A stretch of 64,000 bases of DNA from Pratylenchus scribneri (lineage: Eukaryota; Nematoda; Chromadorea; Rhabditida; Pratylenchidae), in assembly GCA_030063045.1 (NCBI GenBank), contig JAQSEB010000058.1, forward strand, positions 496,001 to 560,000, read 5' to 3'. A program made the position numbers and the translations under genes. Positions 42,075 to 52,071 of this stretch are shown in pieces. The stretch's first letter is position 1. Every line of letters begins with the position of its first letter. A model generated the notes under the pieces. That model was not told where the DNA came from. It worked only from the letters and a program-made list of their open reading frames with translations, and did not search any database.

Positions 42075-45009
42075 TAGGGTTGCGCCCCCGTCCCCGCGGG
42101 GACGGGGACGGTCGGGGATCCCCGGTGTTTTTGGCTTCGGGGACATCCCCGTTCCCCGAAAGGTCCATCCCCGATCATCCCCGTCCCCGAAGCCTGTCCC
42201 CGCGGGGATGAACGGGGATGAAAAATACTCAATATTATTGCATTTTTCAAGAAAATACAGAAATTTTGAGGGGAACTTTAGCCCAATCAGGAACAAGATT
42301 AACTTTGTGGCATTCTATTTTTACTTTTTATTCTCATTCTCTATAATTTTCATAAACTATATTTCTACTTCCAAATTGCTGGCAATTCCATTTATTTTAT
42401 ACTTTTTTTCCAAAAATATCAATTTTGAATTAATAGATTTTTCTAAATTAATTTATACAAATTTTAAAGAGATATAATTAAAAACAATTAAAAATGCCGA
42501 AACCCAAATCCAATATTTGGAAATATTTTACAAAAGTAGCCGGCGAAGATCTTGCAGAATGCAATTTATGCAATCAAAATCGAGCTTACAAAGAAGGATC
42601 AACCAAAGGACTCTGGGATCATATTAAGACAATTCATAAAGAAATAAACCCTGAAGAAACGGAAAAGCCTGGATCATCGGTTGTTTTAATTTTGAATTTT
42701 TTATAAAATTTTTAAATTTAAGAATAAAAAAATCACAGATTTTTTTGATCATAATGATCCCCAAGTCAAAGCCGATGAAGAGATGGCCGGCATAATGTTA
42801 AGAAGAAACGATTCTTTCTTATTTTTTGAAGATCCGGGAGTGAACAAACTTTTCACATTGGCCTATCCAAAATTGAAGGTTATATAAATGAAATTAAATT
42901 TATTTATTAATTTTTTTGTTTAGCTTCATAAAAGAGATTATTTTGCAAGAAAAGTCATTCCTAATATGGCCGAGAAAACAAGAAGCAAAATTGTCCAAAA
43001 CATTGGAAATGCTTTTTTTTCGATTACTTCGGACGGTTGGTCGCAGGTCACAAAATCGCCCTCACTTTTGAGGTAAATAATTTTAATATTTTTTCATAAA
43101 AAAGAACAATTCTAGCATAACAATACATTATTTGGATGAATCATTTGTCCGAAATGATCACGTTCTCGATGTTCACAAATTCAACTTTCACTCGAATCAA
43201 ATGGGCTTATAATCGAAAAAACAATCTGTCTTGTCAGGGATGATGCCAGCAATATGAAGAAATCAGCGCATATTTTGGAAATGAATAGGTTTATTTCTTA
43301 TTTTGTTAAGGATTAATATTTTTGAAAATTATTAGCTTCCAATGTGTCGCCCACAATTTGCATTTAATAATGGGAGACACAATGAAAATGCCAATTTTGA
43401 ATGAAATGACGAAAAAAGTGCGTGCATGGGTGACTTTTTCGCGTACCAGCAAAGGAGGAAATCTTTGGGATCAAATGCATATAAAAATGAAATTAAAAAC
43501 AACAAAATTGATCATGGTTTGCTTATAAAATTAAAAAATATTTTTTGATTTCTTAAGTCCGTCTCCACTCGCTGGAACTCCACTTACCAAATGTTGAAGG
43601 CTTTTTATGAGAAAAAGAAAATATTGTTGGCAATTGAGGGTGAAAGAAGAGGATTTGGTGTGAAGCGGGCAAGAATGGATGAAATACCAGAACATTTGCC
43701 ACATCTGGAGCCGGAAGACTTTGAATTTTTGAAACAAATTTGCCCATTATTGGAAATTTTTCATATCGAAACAAAAAAGGTTATTTCAAATTTTATTATT
43801 AATTTTATTTTTTTTTTATTAAGTTTTCTCTCGAAAAATCTACTTGCTCAACAGTTCTCCCCACTCTCAAGCGGATTCGAGATTTTTTGGTTGAACAACA
43901 TTTCCCAAAAACAATTGCACCAATAGCGGAAAAAATCGCCAAAACGCTTCAGGAAAGAGTTGGCGAATTATGCAACAATGATTTGCTTCGAATTTCCATG
44001 CTTCTGGATCCCCGATATGCTTATGATACCATTTTTTCTCAACTGGGAATTGGAAAATTGTCGAACAATTGTTGATCGAATTTGCCAAAAAAAAGTAAGA
44101 ATTAATTGATATTAATTTTAAACAAAAATTTCGCAGCATTGATCAAGAATTTTGATGAACAAAATCTAATAGAGGAAAATTTGAATGAAACGGAAGTGCC
44201 ATTGGACATTGAGAATGATTATTTGGAAGCTGATTTGGGCTCTGGAAGCGATGAAAGCATGGCAAATTGTAAGAATGATTAATATTTTATTCAATTAATA
44301 ATTTTTGTATTTAATCTTATACCAGATAACATTTGGAATATTAAACAAAAATCGACCAGCGCCACTTCACTGCTATCATCAATTTCTGATGAGCCAGAAT
44401 CGGAATTGTCTGCCCAAATTGAATTGCAATTGGCCCATTTCAAACAGAAAAAATTGGCACTTTGGCGCGAAAATGCGATTAATTATCCCGATTTGGCAAA
44501 ATTGGCTCGAATTTTGCATTGCATTCCTGCAACTTCAATATGCAGCGAGAGGCTCTTCTCCAAGGCAGGACTAATTTATTCAAATACCCTTCGAAATAGG
44601 TTTATTTAATTTAAAAATAATGTTATTTATCATTTAAATTATATTTAAAGACTTTTCGGAAAAATGGTTCGTCAAATTTTGGTTGCAAAAGCAAATTTGG
44701 ACTCAGTGAAATTGGCACCATCAACTTCAGATGATTCAGAAGATGAAGAAATTGAAGGGGAGATTGAATAAATGATGATTAAGATTTATTTGCACTTATA
44801 ATTTATTGAAATTTTAGTAAATTTTTCTTCAAAAAAAAATTTTTTGTGAAAAATTAGACCTTTTAAAAAATTTAGGTCACCCCCGTCCCCGCGGGGATCC
44901 CCGCGGGGAACCCCGTTCAGGTCATCCCCGTCCCCGTCCCCGATAGTGCTGTCCCCGATCATCCCCGTCCCCGTTCAACCCGTCCCCGACCTTCGGGGAC
45001 GCAACCCTA
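42075..45009 (+). mobile_element. hAT-superfamily DNA transposon, complete ends
   Basis: The 2,935-bp element has inverted ends TAGGGTTGCG (42075-42084) and its complement ending CGCAACCCTA at 45009. It is flanked by a perfect 8-bp target duplication ATTTATTA (42067-42074 and 45010-45017), the hallmark of hAT elements. Both subterminal regions (about 42085-42225 and 44878-44998) are packed with CCCCGTCCCCG and GGGGATGA motifs on both strands, likely transposase-binding repeats. The interior holds a BED-finger/hATC transposase gene. Confidence 0.95.
42494..44771 (+). pseudogene. hAT transposase with frameshifts
   Basis: The coding region starts with a BED-type zinc finger (about 42494-42660: CNLCNQNRAYKEGSTKGLWDH with the trailing H of the CCHH set). 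The RNase-H-like core follows (ITSDGWSQ near 43025, LVRDDASNMKK near 43233, CVAHNLHLIM near 43345, VSTRWNSTYQML near 43563). The hATC dimerisation region near 44480-44605 has CSERLFSKAG. The stop is at 44769-44771. Several short introns keep the frame, but two places need a frame change without a plausible intron: around 43185-43205 and around 44040-44060. The gene therefore looks decayed although the element's ends are intact. Confidence 0.82.
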
Positions 45010-45017
45010 ATTTATTA

Positions 45018-45481
45018 TTAATTATTATTAGCTGATGAGCTGTAATTAGAATCCGGCATAAATAGGGAACGAGGAAAAAGTTGGAATAGATGGTTGGGGT
45101 GATAATAATTTTCATTTCACTTGCCAGTTTTTAATGAAAATTTTGATTTTATTGAAATGAAATTAAAAGGTTTTGATTGTTTTTATTTCCTCTATTTAAT
45201 TTGCATAATCTAATCACGAATTTACTGAAAAATTTATAAAATTCGATTTTTCACCATCTAATTTTCCCCAATAACTAAAAATTTCGGGTAAATCTAATAA
45301 TAATAATAAAAATGATGTAGCAATCTAAATAAATGTGTGGTTGGTATAAAAATGAATGATAAAACAACAGTGGAAAAATAATGGAAAATATCCGGAAATT
45401 GCTTTGAATATTAGATTCAATTAATAACAAAAAATAAATATGATTGCTATAAATTTGTCATTTAGAAGTCTTCATATTTTC
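45018..45481. other. AT-rich spacer between the hAT element and the MITE
   Basis: No gene or further repeat was recognised. Confidence 0.35.
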
Positions 45482-45484
45482 TAA

Positions 45485-46155
45485 AGCCTGTCGCACAGTC
45501 GTTCGCGTCGAGTCTGTGGTCCGTGCTAGTGGCTCGAGTTCGAACTTGTGGCTTTGGAGTCCGCACAGTCGTTCGCGTCTGGGGCTTGAGTCTATTCATA
45601 AATTGTGTGCCCCTGAACTTTGCAGAAAGTGCAATAAAAGTCCTCAGAACTGAGTTCTTGGTTACTTCATCACTGTTAATTTCCTCATCGTCTTGGTTGT
45701 ATTCCAGTGCGAATAATTGTGGCTCCTTTTTGCGCTAGGCGAGAATTGCTTCAACTTCCATGGACTTGGTTCTTACGGTTTCGAAATCGCTTTGTGATCC
45801 GGCCAATTTAACAAAAAACGCCACATTTTGGTCCATTTTTTGCATGAAAAGTTCGCAAAGCCTTTCGCGCCCTGCCGGAAAAGTCATGTGAGAGTATGCT
45901 TGGTCAACTCAAATTTTTGAATTCGTCTGGGCACGAGTTCAGAAACGGGCCCAGACACTAGCGCGAACGATTTTGCGGACTCTCCCATACCCGAGCGCGG
46001 ACTCCGAGCACAGACGGCGAGCACAGACTCAAGCCCCAGACTCAGACTACTGTGCGCACCCATTTCGAACGCCGAGCAAAGACGAAATTTTGCCCTCGCA
46101 TTTTTGTTATCTTTTCGAGGCACAGACGCGAACGCGAACGACTGTGCGATAGGCT
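45485..46155. mobile_element. MITE with TAA target duplication (PIF/Harbinger-like)
   Basis: Inverted termini AGCCTGTCGCACAGTCGTTC (45485) and its near-complement ending GACTGTGCGATAGGCT at 46155 are flanked by TAA (45482-45484 and 46156-46158). The TIR motif CGCACAGTCGTTCGCGT recurs inside at 45564-45580. A 3-bp TAA duplication fits PIF/Harbinger MITEs. No transposase is encoded. Confidence 0.75.
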
Positions 46156-46338
46156 TAAGCTGATTCATTAATTTTCAAAAACCAACCACCCATCCATTTA
46201 TAATGAAATCATCAATTTATTAAACCTCAAAAACCAAATTTCATTCCATTCCAATTCCAAAAAATTCAACCCTAATCGTTTATTGCCAATTTTTATAAAT
46301 AAATTTTCCTATCCTTTTTCAGTTCCAATAAATCAAAA

Positions 46339-46638
46339 ATGTCGGATTGGTAAAAATAAATTTTCAATGCCAATAATAATTAATAATTTAGGTATGATGC
46401 CTGGTGGAAGCGAAGGGAAGAAGAACGTCTACGAGTAAGAGAAGAAGAATTGAGGCGAGAAGAAGAAGAAATGCAACGTCGACAAGAAGAAATGAGGCGA
46501 AGGGAAGAGGAGATGCGAAGATTGGAGGAAAGAGAACTTCGACGCCAAGAAGAACTCCGTCGACAGGTGCGCGAGAATGTACGTCGATACCGTGAACGTC
46601 TCCGCCGGAATCGTGATCAGCAAGGAGGACAACAGTGA
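46339..46638 (+). CDS. Small Arg/Glu-rich coiled-coil protein, paralogue B
   Basis: A two-exon gene: exon 1 encodes MSDW (46339-46349), a 43-nt intron follows, and exon 2 runs from YDAWWKRREEERLRVREEEL to RRNRDQQGGQQ with TGA at 46636-46638. The chain is a charged Arg/Glu heptad-like helix. TTTTTCAG lies 16-17 bp upstream of the ATG, fitting trans-splicing. It is the inverted paralogue of 41666-41899; the N-terminus with Trp residues differs, while the C-terminal 30 residues are clearly related (for example ERLRRNRDQQGGQQ and ERHANRDQQGGGQQ). The function is unknown. Confidence 0.65.
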
Positions 46639-46784
46639 AGGAATGAATGATGATGTGTTGAAAATAATAAATAAGAAATGAATGAACTGAGATGTCAAAC
46701 AAATTTGGATAAATAATTTATTATAATTCCATCTCAATTTAAACTATTTCAACTTTTTCGGGAATAAATAAATATTTTGGGCCA

Positions 46785-47102
46785 TATTCTTTTCATTGCT
46801 TTTTCTTTTATCCCTCAGCCATAACACTCCTCTCCTCCGGCAAGTGTCGCCCTCGACACTTTTCTGTTGTCTATTTCCCGCCGTTTGTTGCCGACCACGA
46901 AACAACAAACTGAATATTACGGGTGCCGCCCGTAAACATAAGACTGATGTTACTAGAAGCAATGGCTTTTCGTTGTCATTTGGCCTTCACTGTTTTTCTT
47001 TTCATTTCTTCTTCCACCCGTCTATTCTCGCTGCTCCACTCAGCGAATATTAGGTTGTAGGTACTATCTAGCCAGTTTAGCTAGACTCCACAGGGTCGCC
47101 AT
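46785..47102 (-). mobile_element. Possible LTR-retrotransposon remnant with primer-binding site
   Basis: On the minus strand TGGCGACCCTG at 47102-47092 directly follows a CA dinucleotide. It shares its first 11 bases with the TRIM primer-binding site at 41354, suggesting use of the same primer tRNA. A segment at 46793-46845 (ATTCTTTTCATTGCTTTTTC and CCCTCAGCCATAACACTCC) recurs at about 48444-48502. No coding domain was found. Confidence 0.4.
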
Positions 47103-47123
47103 GATATGGAGTTGGAAAATTTG

Positions 47124-47198
47124 GGTGGAAGTCGTTGTCGAACCATCGCATTGGGGCCCTTTCGCAGCCGGTGCCGTTAACCATTCGGCCATTCCACC
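47124..47198 (-). tRNA. tRNA-Ser-like sequence, probably a pseudogene
   Basis: Minus strand: the acceptor arms GGTGGAA and TTCCACC pair perfectly over 7 bp, and the D stem GCCG/CGGC pairs over 4 bp within a good box A (TGGCCGAATGGTTAACGGC). The anticodon stem does not form properly, the T stem pairs poorly around GGTTCGACA, and no long variable arm is present. It is therefore more likely a tRNA-derived fragment than a working gene. Confidence 0.3.
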
Positions 47199-47249
47199 AC
47201 CGAGTGTGGCCCCTGACCCTGACGCTAGATACAACTCCCAATCTATGCC

Positions 47250-47837
47250 CAAAATTTCACTATCCCGATAATATATTGCAAAATTTAATTATTCTTAAAA
47301 TTTTGTTAGAATATTGTAAATTATGAAAATATCAAAAAAGTTTAAATTATGAAAATTATTCTAAGATATAAAGCCAAAAATATAGTTAGAATTTGTTATT
47401 ATGAAAATATATCGCAAAATATGCGAATTTTAAACATATGACTGAAATTAGGTTATTCTGAAAATAATAGGGAAATCTAGTATATTTTTAAAATAATTTT
47501 GAAAATTTTTAAATTTTCAACATATCTTATTTTTTATATTTTAAAATTATTCTTAAAATATGATTCATTTTAAATGTTGAAAATAAATATATTTTGAGCA
47601 TATATTTTGAATTCTAGAAATTCCCACAATAATTTTATTGATCTTTATTTGGCAATGCTAGTATTGTGTACTATTTCTGTTAGACAAACAGAGATGGCTC
47701 TGTCTATTTCATCCTATTGTGTGCTTCTCATAAAAATTTTTTTACCCTTCAGCCCATATAGTACTCAGATTTATAAGGGGAAGACATGGCTGCTGCCCCT
47801 TTGGGGCATGCTTCCGGCGTAGTAGCCGTTTGGGATT
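47250..47837. other. AT-rich gene-free stretch
   Basis: Dominated by AAAATTATTC, AAATATG and similar short words that recur on both strands (also at 48040-48350). No gene seen. It may be an old repeat body split by the GC-rich repeat that follows. Confidence 0.35.
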
Positions 47838-48003
47838 GGACTCGCGCGAGGTTCTAAGACTCCCGAGTGCGCGGGATCGTGGGATTCTCGAGATCCTAGG
47901 ACTCACGAGTGCGCGGGATCCTGGGATTCTCGAGGTGCGCGAGATCCTGGGACTCCCGAGTGCACGGGGTCCTGGGATTCTCGAGGTCCCGGGATGCGCG
48001 AGA
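47838..48003. repeat. GC-rich degenerate tandem repeat
   Basis: About three units of CTCCCGAGTGCGCGGGATC joined to GTGGGATTCTCGAG, each 42-51 bp long, in an otherwise AT-rich region. CTCGAG and CGCGCGAG palindromic words are frequent. The open frame across it is a by-product of the repeat. Confidence 0.7.
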
Positions 48004-48599
48004 ACTTATTTTGACTAATATTGGACAAAAATTTTACTAAAAAATAATTTTTCATAATACTCAGATTCTGAGCATATGCTGAAAATATGGATATTTTGAG
48101 AATTGTTTTCTCGTCTTTATCTTGACATATATACTGAAAATAGTGTTTAAAAATAATTTTCAGAATCTCTAAATCTGAACATAATTCTGAGAATTTGAAT
48201 ATTCTAAAAATATATTTTTCTGGCTGTATTTTCATCATCTATTGTCAAAATATGATCAATTTAATAATTTTGAAAATTTCCACATTCTAAAATAATTCTA
48301 AAATAATTCTAAAATATGTTAAATTTTCAAAATTTATGCTCAAAATAAGGGTGTATCAGTATCGGGGCATACGAATGCGATACGCATATTTTCGGCATAT
48401 TTTGAGAATCCGCACCTATTTTCATAGTCAGGGGCTTTTGCATATTCTTTTCATTGCTTTCATTGGCCCTTTCTTCTTCTTTTATCCCTCAGCCATAACA
48501 CCCTCCAAAATGCCCCCTTTTTTACCGAAAATGCCCCCCAAATGCCCCCTTTTTTTCACGAAATGCCCCCCAAACTGAAAAACCATCTGAGATCCCTGA
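48004..48599. other. AT-rich stretch with retro-remnant duplicate and simple repeats
   Basis: Contains a second copy of the 46793-46845 segment near 48444-48502 and a short run of CAAAATGCCCCC-type repeats at 48505-48570. No gene seen. Confidence 0.4.
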
Positions 48600-48921
48600 G
48601 TGAAGGGTCCCCCCTATGGGTCTAAACTCAAAAAAATTTTGAAATTTTTTTCCGGTCAAATTATAGCTCGATCGACGCGTCTCGATGAGAGGAGTCCGAA
48701 TCTGTCATTGGTTTCGCATAAAACCGAAAAATAAAAAAGTTTATGGCCATTTTTGTCTCAGAGTAGGGGCTAAGTTTAGGGGATAGGATTAGGGTTGGGG
48801 CTAGGGTTAGGGCTTAGGGGCTCGGAGCATAGGAGTCTTAAAGAAGTCAATATATCGCCCGGGACTAATTTTGCCAAAAAAAATTTTCAAAAATTTTCGA
48901 CCTGTAGGGGGGACCCTTCAC
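48600..48921. mobile_element. Foldback element with telomere-like core
   Basis: Termini GTGAAGGGTCCCCCCTA (48600-48616) and its exact complement (48905-48921) are inverted, and the arms continue imperfectly with A/T-rich sequence. The centre (48770-48835) carries TTAGGGTTGGGGCTAGGGTTAG-like sequence, shown here only in part: GGGTTGGGGCTAGGGTTAGG. No clear target duplication was found. Confidence 0.65.
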
Positions 48922-49065
48922 ATTTGAGACTTCAGAACCCGTAAAGTCCGGGACATAATTTTGGTACCGTTGGACTCAGCTCGCTGAGAGGAGTCGAATG
49001 GTATATCGTATAACCTCTGAATTTTACATTCTCTGTACGGTAGGGCGCCCTTGTTTTGTCTATAA

Positions 49066-50365
49066 TCACATGCCTTAATCAATATGTTTTTTATATTTAT
49101 TACATGCCTAATTTGTATTTGTTACATGCCTAATTATGCTTTTGTATTTATTACATGCCTAATCAATATGCTTTTGTATTTATTACATGCCTAATCAATA
49201 TGCTTTTTGTATTTATTACATGCCTAATCAATATGCTTTTGTATTTATTACATGCCTAATCAATATGCTTTTGTATTTATTACATGCCTAATCAATATGC
49301 ATTTGTATTTATTACATGCCTAATCAATATGCTTTTGTATTTATTACATGCCTAATCAAATCAATATGCTTTTGTATTTATTACATGCCTAATCAATATG
49401 CATTTGTATTTATTACATGCCTAATCAATATGCATTTGTATTTATTACATGCCTAATCAATATGCTTTTGTATTTATTACATGCCTAATCAATATGCTTT
49501 TGTATTTATTACATGCCTAATCAATATGCTTTTGTATTTATTACATGCCTAATGCCTAATCAATATGCATTTGTATTTATTACATGCCTAATCATTATGC
49601 TTTTGTATTTATTACATGCCTAATCAAATCAATATGCTTTTGTATTTATTACATGCCTAATCAATATGCATTTGTATTTATTACATGCCTAATCAATATG
49701 CTTTTGTATTTATTACATGCCTAATCAAATCAATATGCTTTTGTATTTATTACATGCCTAATCAATATGCTTTTGTATTTATTACATGCCTAATCAATAT
49801 GCATTTGTATTTATTACATGCCTAATCAATATTCTTTTGTATTTATTACATGCCTAATCAAATCAATATGCTTTTGTATTTATTACATGCCTAATCAATA
49901 TGCTTTTGTATTTATTACATGCCTAATCAATATGCTTTTGTATTTATTACATGCCTAATCAATATGCTTTTGTATTTATTACATGCCTAATCAATATGCT
50001 TTTGTATTTATTACATGCCTAATCAATATGCTTTTGTATTTATTACATGCCTAATCAATATGCTTTTGTATTTATTACATGCCTAATCAATATGCATTTG
50101 TATTTATTACATGCCTAATCAATATGCTTTTGTATTTATTACATGCCTAATCAAATCAATATGCTTTTGTATTTATTACATGCCTAATCGATATGCATTT
50201 GTATTTATTACATGCCTAATCAATATGCATTTGTATTTATTACATGCCTAATCAATATGCTTTTGTATTTATTACATGCCTAATCAATATGCTTTTGTAT
50301 TTATTACATGCCTAATCAATATGCATTTGTATTTATTACATGCCTAATCAATATGCATTTTATTT
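49066..50365 (+). repeat. Satellite array, 32-bp unit, about 40 copies
   Basis: The unit is TACATGCCTAATCAATATGC plus TTTTGTATTTAT (32 bp). Variants are a T/A change after ATGC and a 5-bp insertion (AATCAAATCAATATGC) seen at about 49356, 49622, 49723, 49858 and 50149. Copies at both edges are more diverged, as expected for unequal crossing-over. No coding capacity. Confidence 0.95.
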
Positions 50366-52071
50366 AATTCCAAATATTTTTTTTATCGACAAAAATTGCT
50401 TTTCATTGCATCAAATTGATGTTGGACAGCAAAAAATGGCCGTGCCGAAATGCCAATTCTCCGAAGAGTTTCCCACAAGGACATTCCGAATTCATCCTAA
50501 CGGGAGAAAGAGCGATGGAGGAAAAGTTATGCCTCATATAATACATACATATCCCCCATTTGGCTCCATCCATCCATTCAGCCCGCACTCGGCACATTGA
50601 CATTGGCCACAGCAAATGATGGCCATGAAAGAAGGCAAGAAGCCAAACACAACAATCTGCCCTACCCCACACTTCCTCTTTCGCATTTCCCCTTCGGGCA
50701 CCGAGTCCAATTAGTGGAGGCACACCGGAAGTTTTTATGGCGGATTGGCCATCAAAAAAGGAATTTTCTCGTTAAATTCCTCCAAAAAAATATTAATATT
50801 TTTTATTTGCCCATCCCCCACACTTCGCCTTTAATCAAAATCCTCTTTTTTCGGTTCATATTGAAATGAGAAGGTCCCAACAAAAATGGCCGGAGGCGGC
50901 ATCGAAAAAGGCGGCTTTGGGATGAGCGGCGGGTGGCCAAACAAAATTTGGCTAGGAGGGCCTCGAGAATGAGTGATGAATGCGAGAAGACACATTCTAG
51001 CCAAAAATGGGGAAGTCCCAGCCAATTTTATTAGGAATTGAAGACGAAGACAGGAGAAGAGCCAAAAGGAAACCAAATTTGCCCACCCAATTTTGGAGAC
51101 GACTGCCTTTCTGGCCATGGAGCCATCCCACATCCCAGCGGCGACCAAAATCATTGAATTTCCTCAAAAAAATCTGCACCCAGCCATCCTTTTCCCCATT
51201 TCCAAAAGGCACAAAACAGTGCGGCTCATTTTGGCCCAGCAACAGAGCATTGTCCCAACTCCGTTTATGGATGTGTTGACTCATTTTTCCTAGAATTCCC
51301 ACACCTTGGCCCTCCAAATATTTGGATGGGTTTTTGTTTCCAAAGGGCACATCATTCCCCGTATCCCATTTCCCACTTCAAATTCAAAGGGAAAGTGTTT
51401 CAGAGGCACCGAATTCCCTCACGTTTTGTTGAATGATTCTCATCCACCAAATGGATCCTTTCCCAAAAAGAAGTTGCCCTTTTTTGGTGGTAAAAATTTC
51501 CAAAATTGTTGGCGCACATTTAGAGGCGAATTTTGAAGACTTTTTGGGTTTATTTTTACTTGCCAATTTTCCACTTCAAAGGAAATTTACCGATGGAAAG
51601 GCGTAAAAATTGCCAAATTTTCCTTACAAAAATAGCAAACTACACTTTAATATTTTTTAAATATTTTTTTAATGAATTCATTCCTTTATATTGACCCTCC
51701 AGGGGGAGAAAATGAAAGAATTTGGAAATTTGATCGCTTCATTTGCTTGATAAAAATGACAAATGACCTTTTTTGCCTTCACATGGATGAATATTATTTT
51801 TGGCCGGATAGCTCACCAATGAAGAGGGGATATTCAATATTCACTCTGCTTTTCCGCATTTCCTCCATTGATCCGACGACCATCCGTAAATTAGCCTCTC
51901 CTTCCCTCTCTAATCCAAAGTCAAATAAGCCGCCCTTTGCCATGTGGCACTCACTTCTCAAATTTCGAATACACTTTTTTTTCCCTTGAACATTGCTTTA
52001 TACAATTTTGGCTAATTTATCAAAGAAAATTCCAATATTCCAGCAAGAGAATAAATTTCGCCTGAGGTAAA
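50366..52071. other. 1.7-kb gene-free stretch, more GC-rich
   Basis: This region is less AT-rich than its surroundings and contains many CCAAAATGGCC and GCCCATTT-like words. Several open frames of 60-117 codons exist on both strands over the same bases, but none shows a recognisable domain, splice pattern or codon bias. I see no supported gene. The last part is probably the promoter of the gene at 52072. Confidence 0.4.

Noticed and set aside
47830..48018. Repeat-containing small protein
   Set aside because: The frame is a by-product of the GC-rich tandem repeat; no start context or splice signals.
49066..50365. CRISPR-like array
   Set aside because: Units are contiguous without unique spacers, the host is eukaryotic, and variation is by point changes and a 5-bp insertion.
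50403..51566. Open frames of 66-117 codons on both strands
   Set aside because: They overlap one another on opposite strands and show no domain, no consistent splice sites and no family resemblance.
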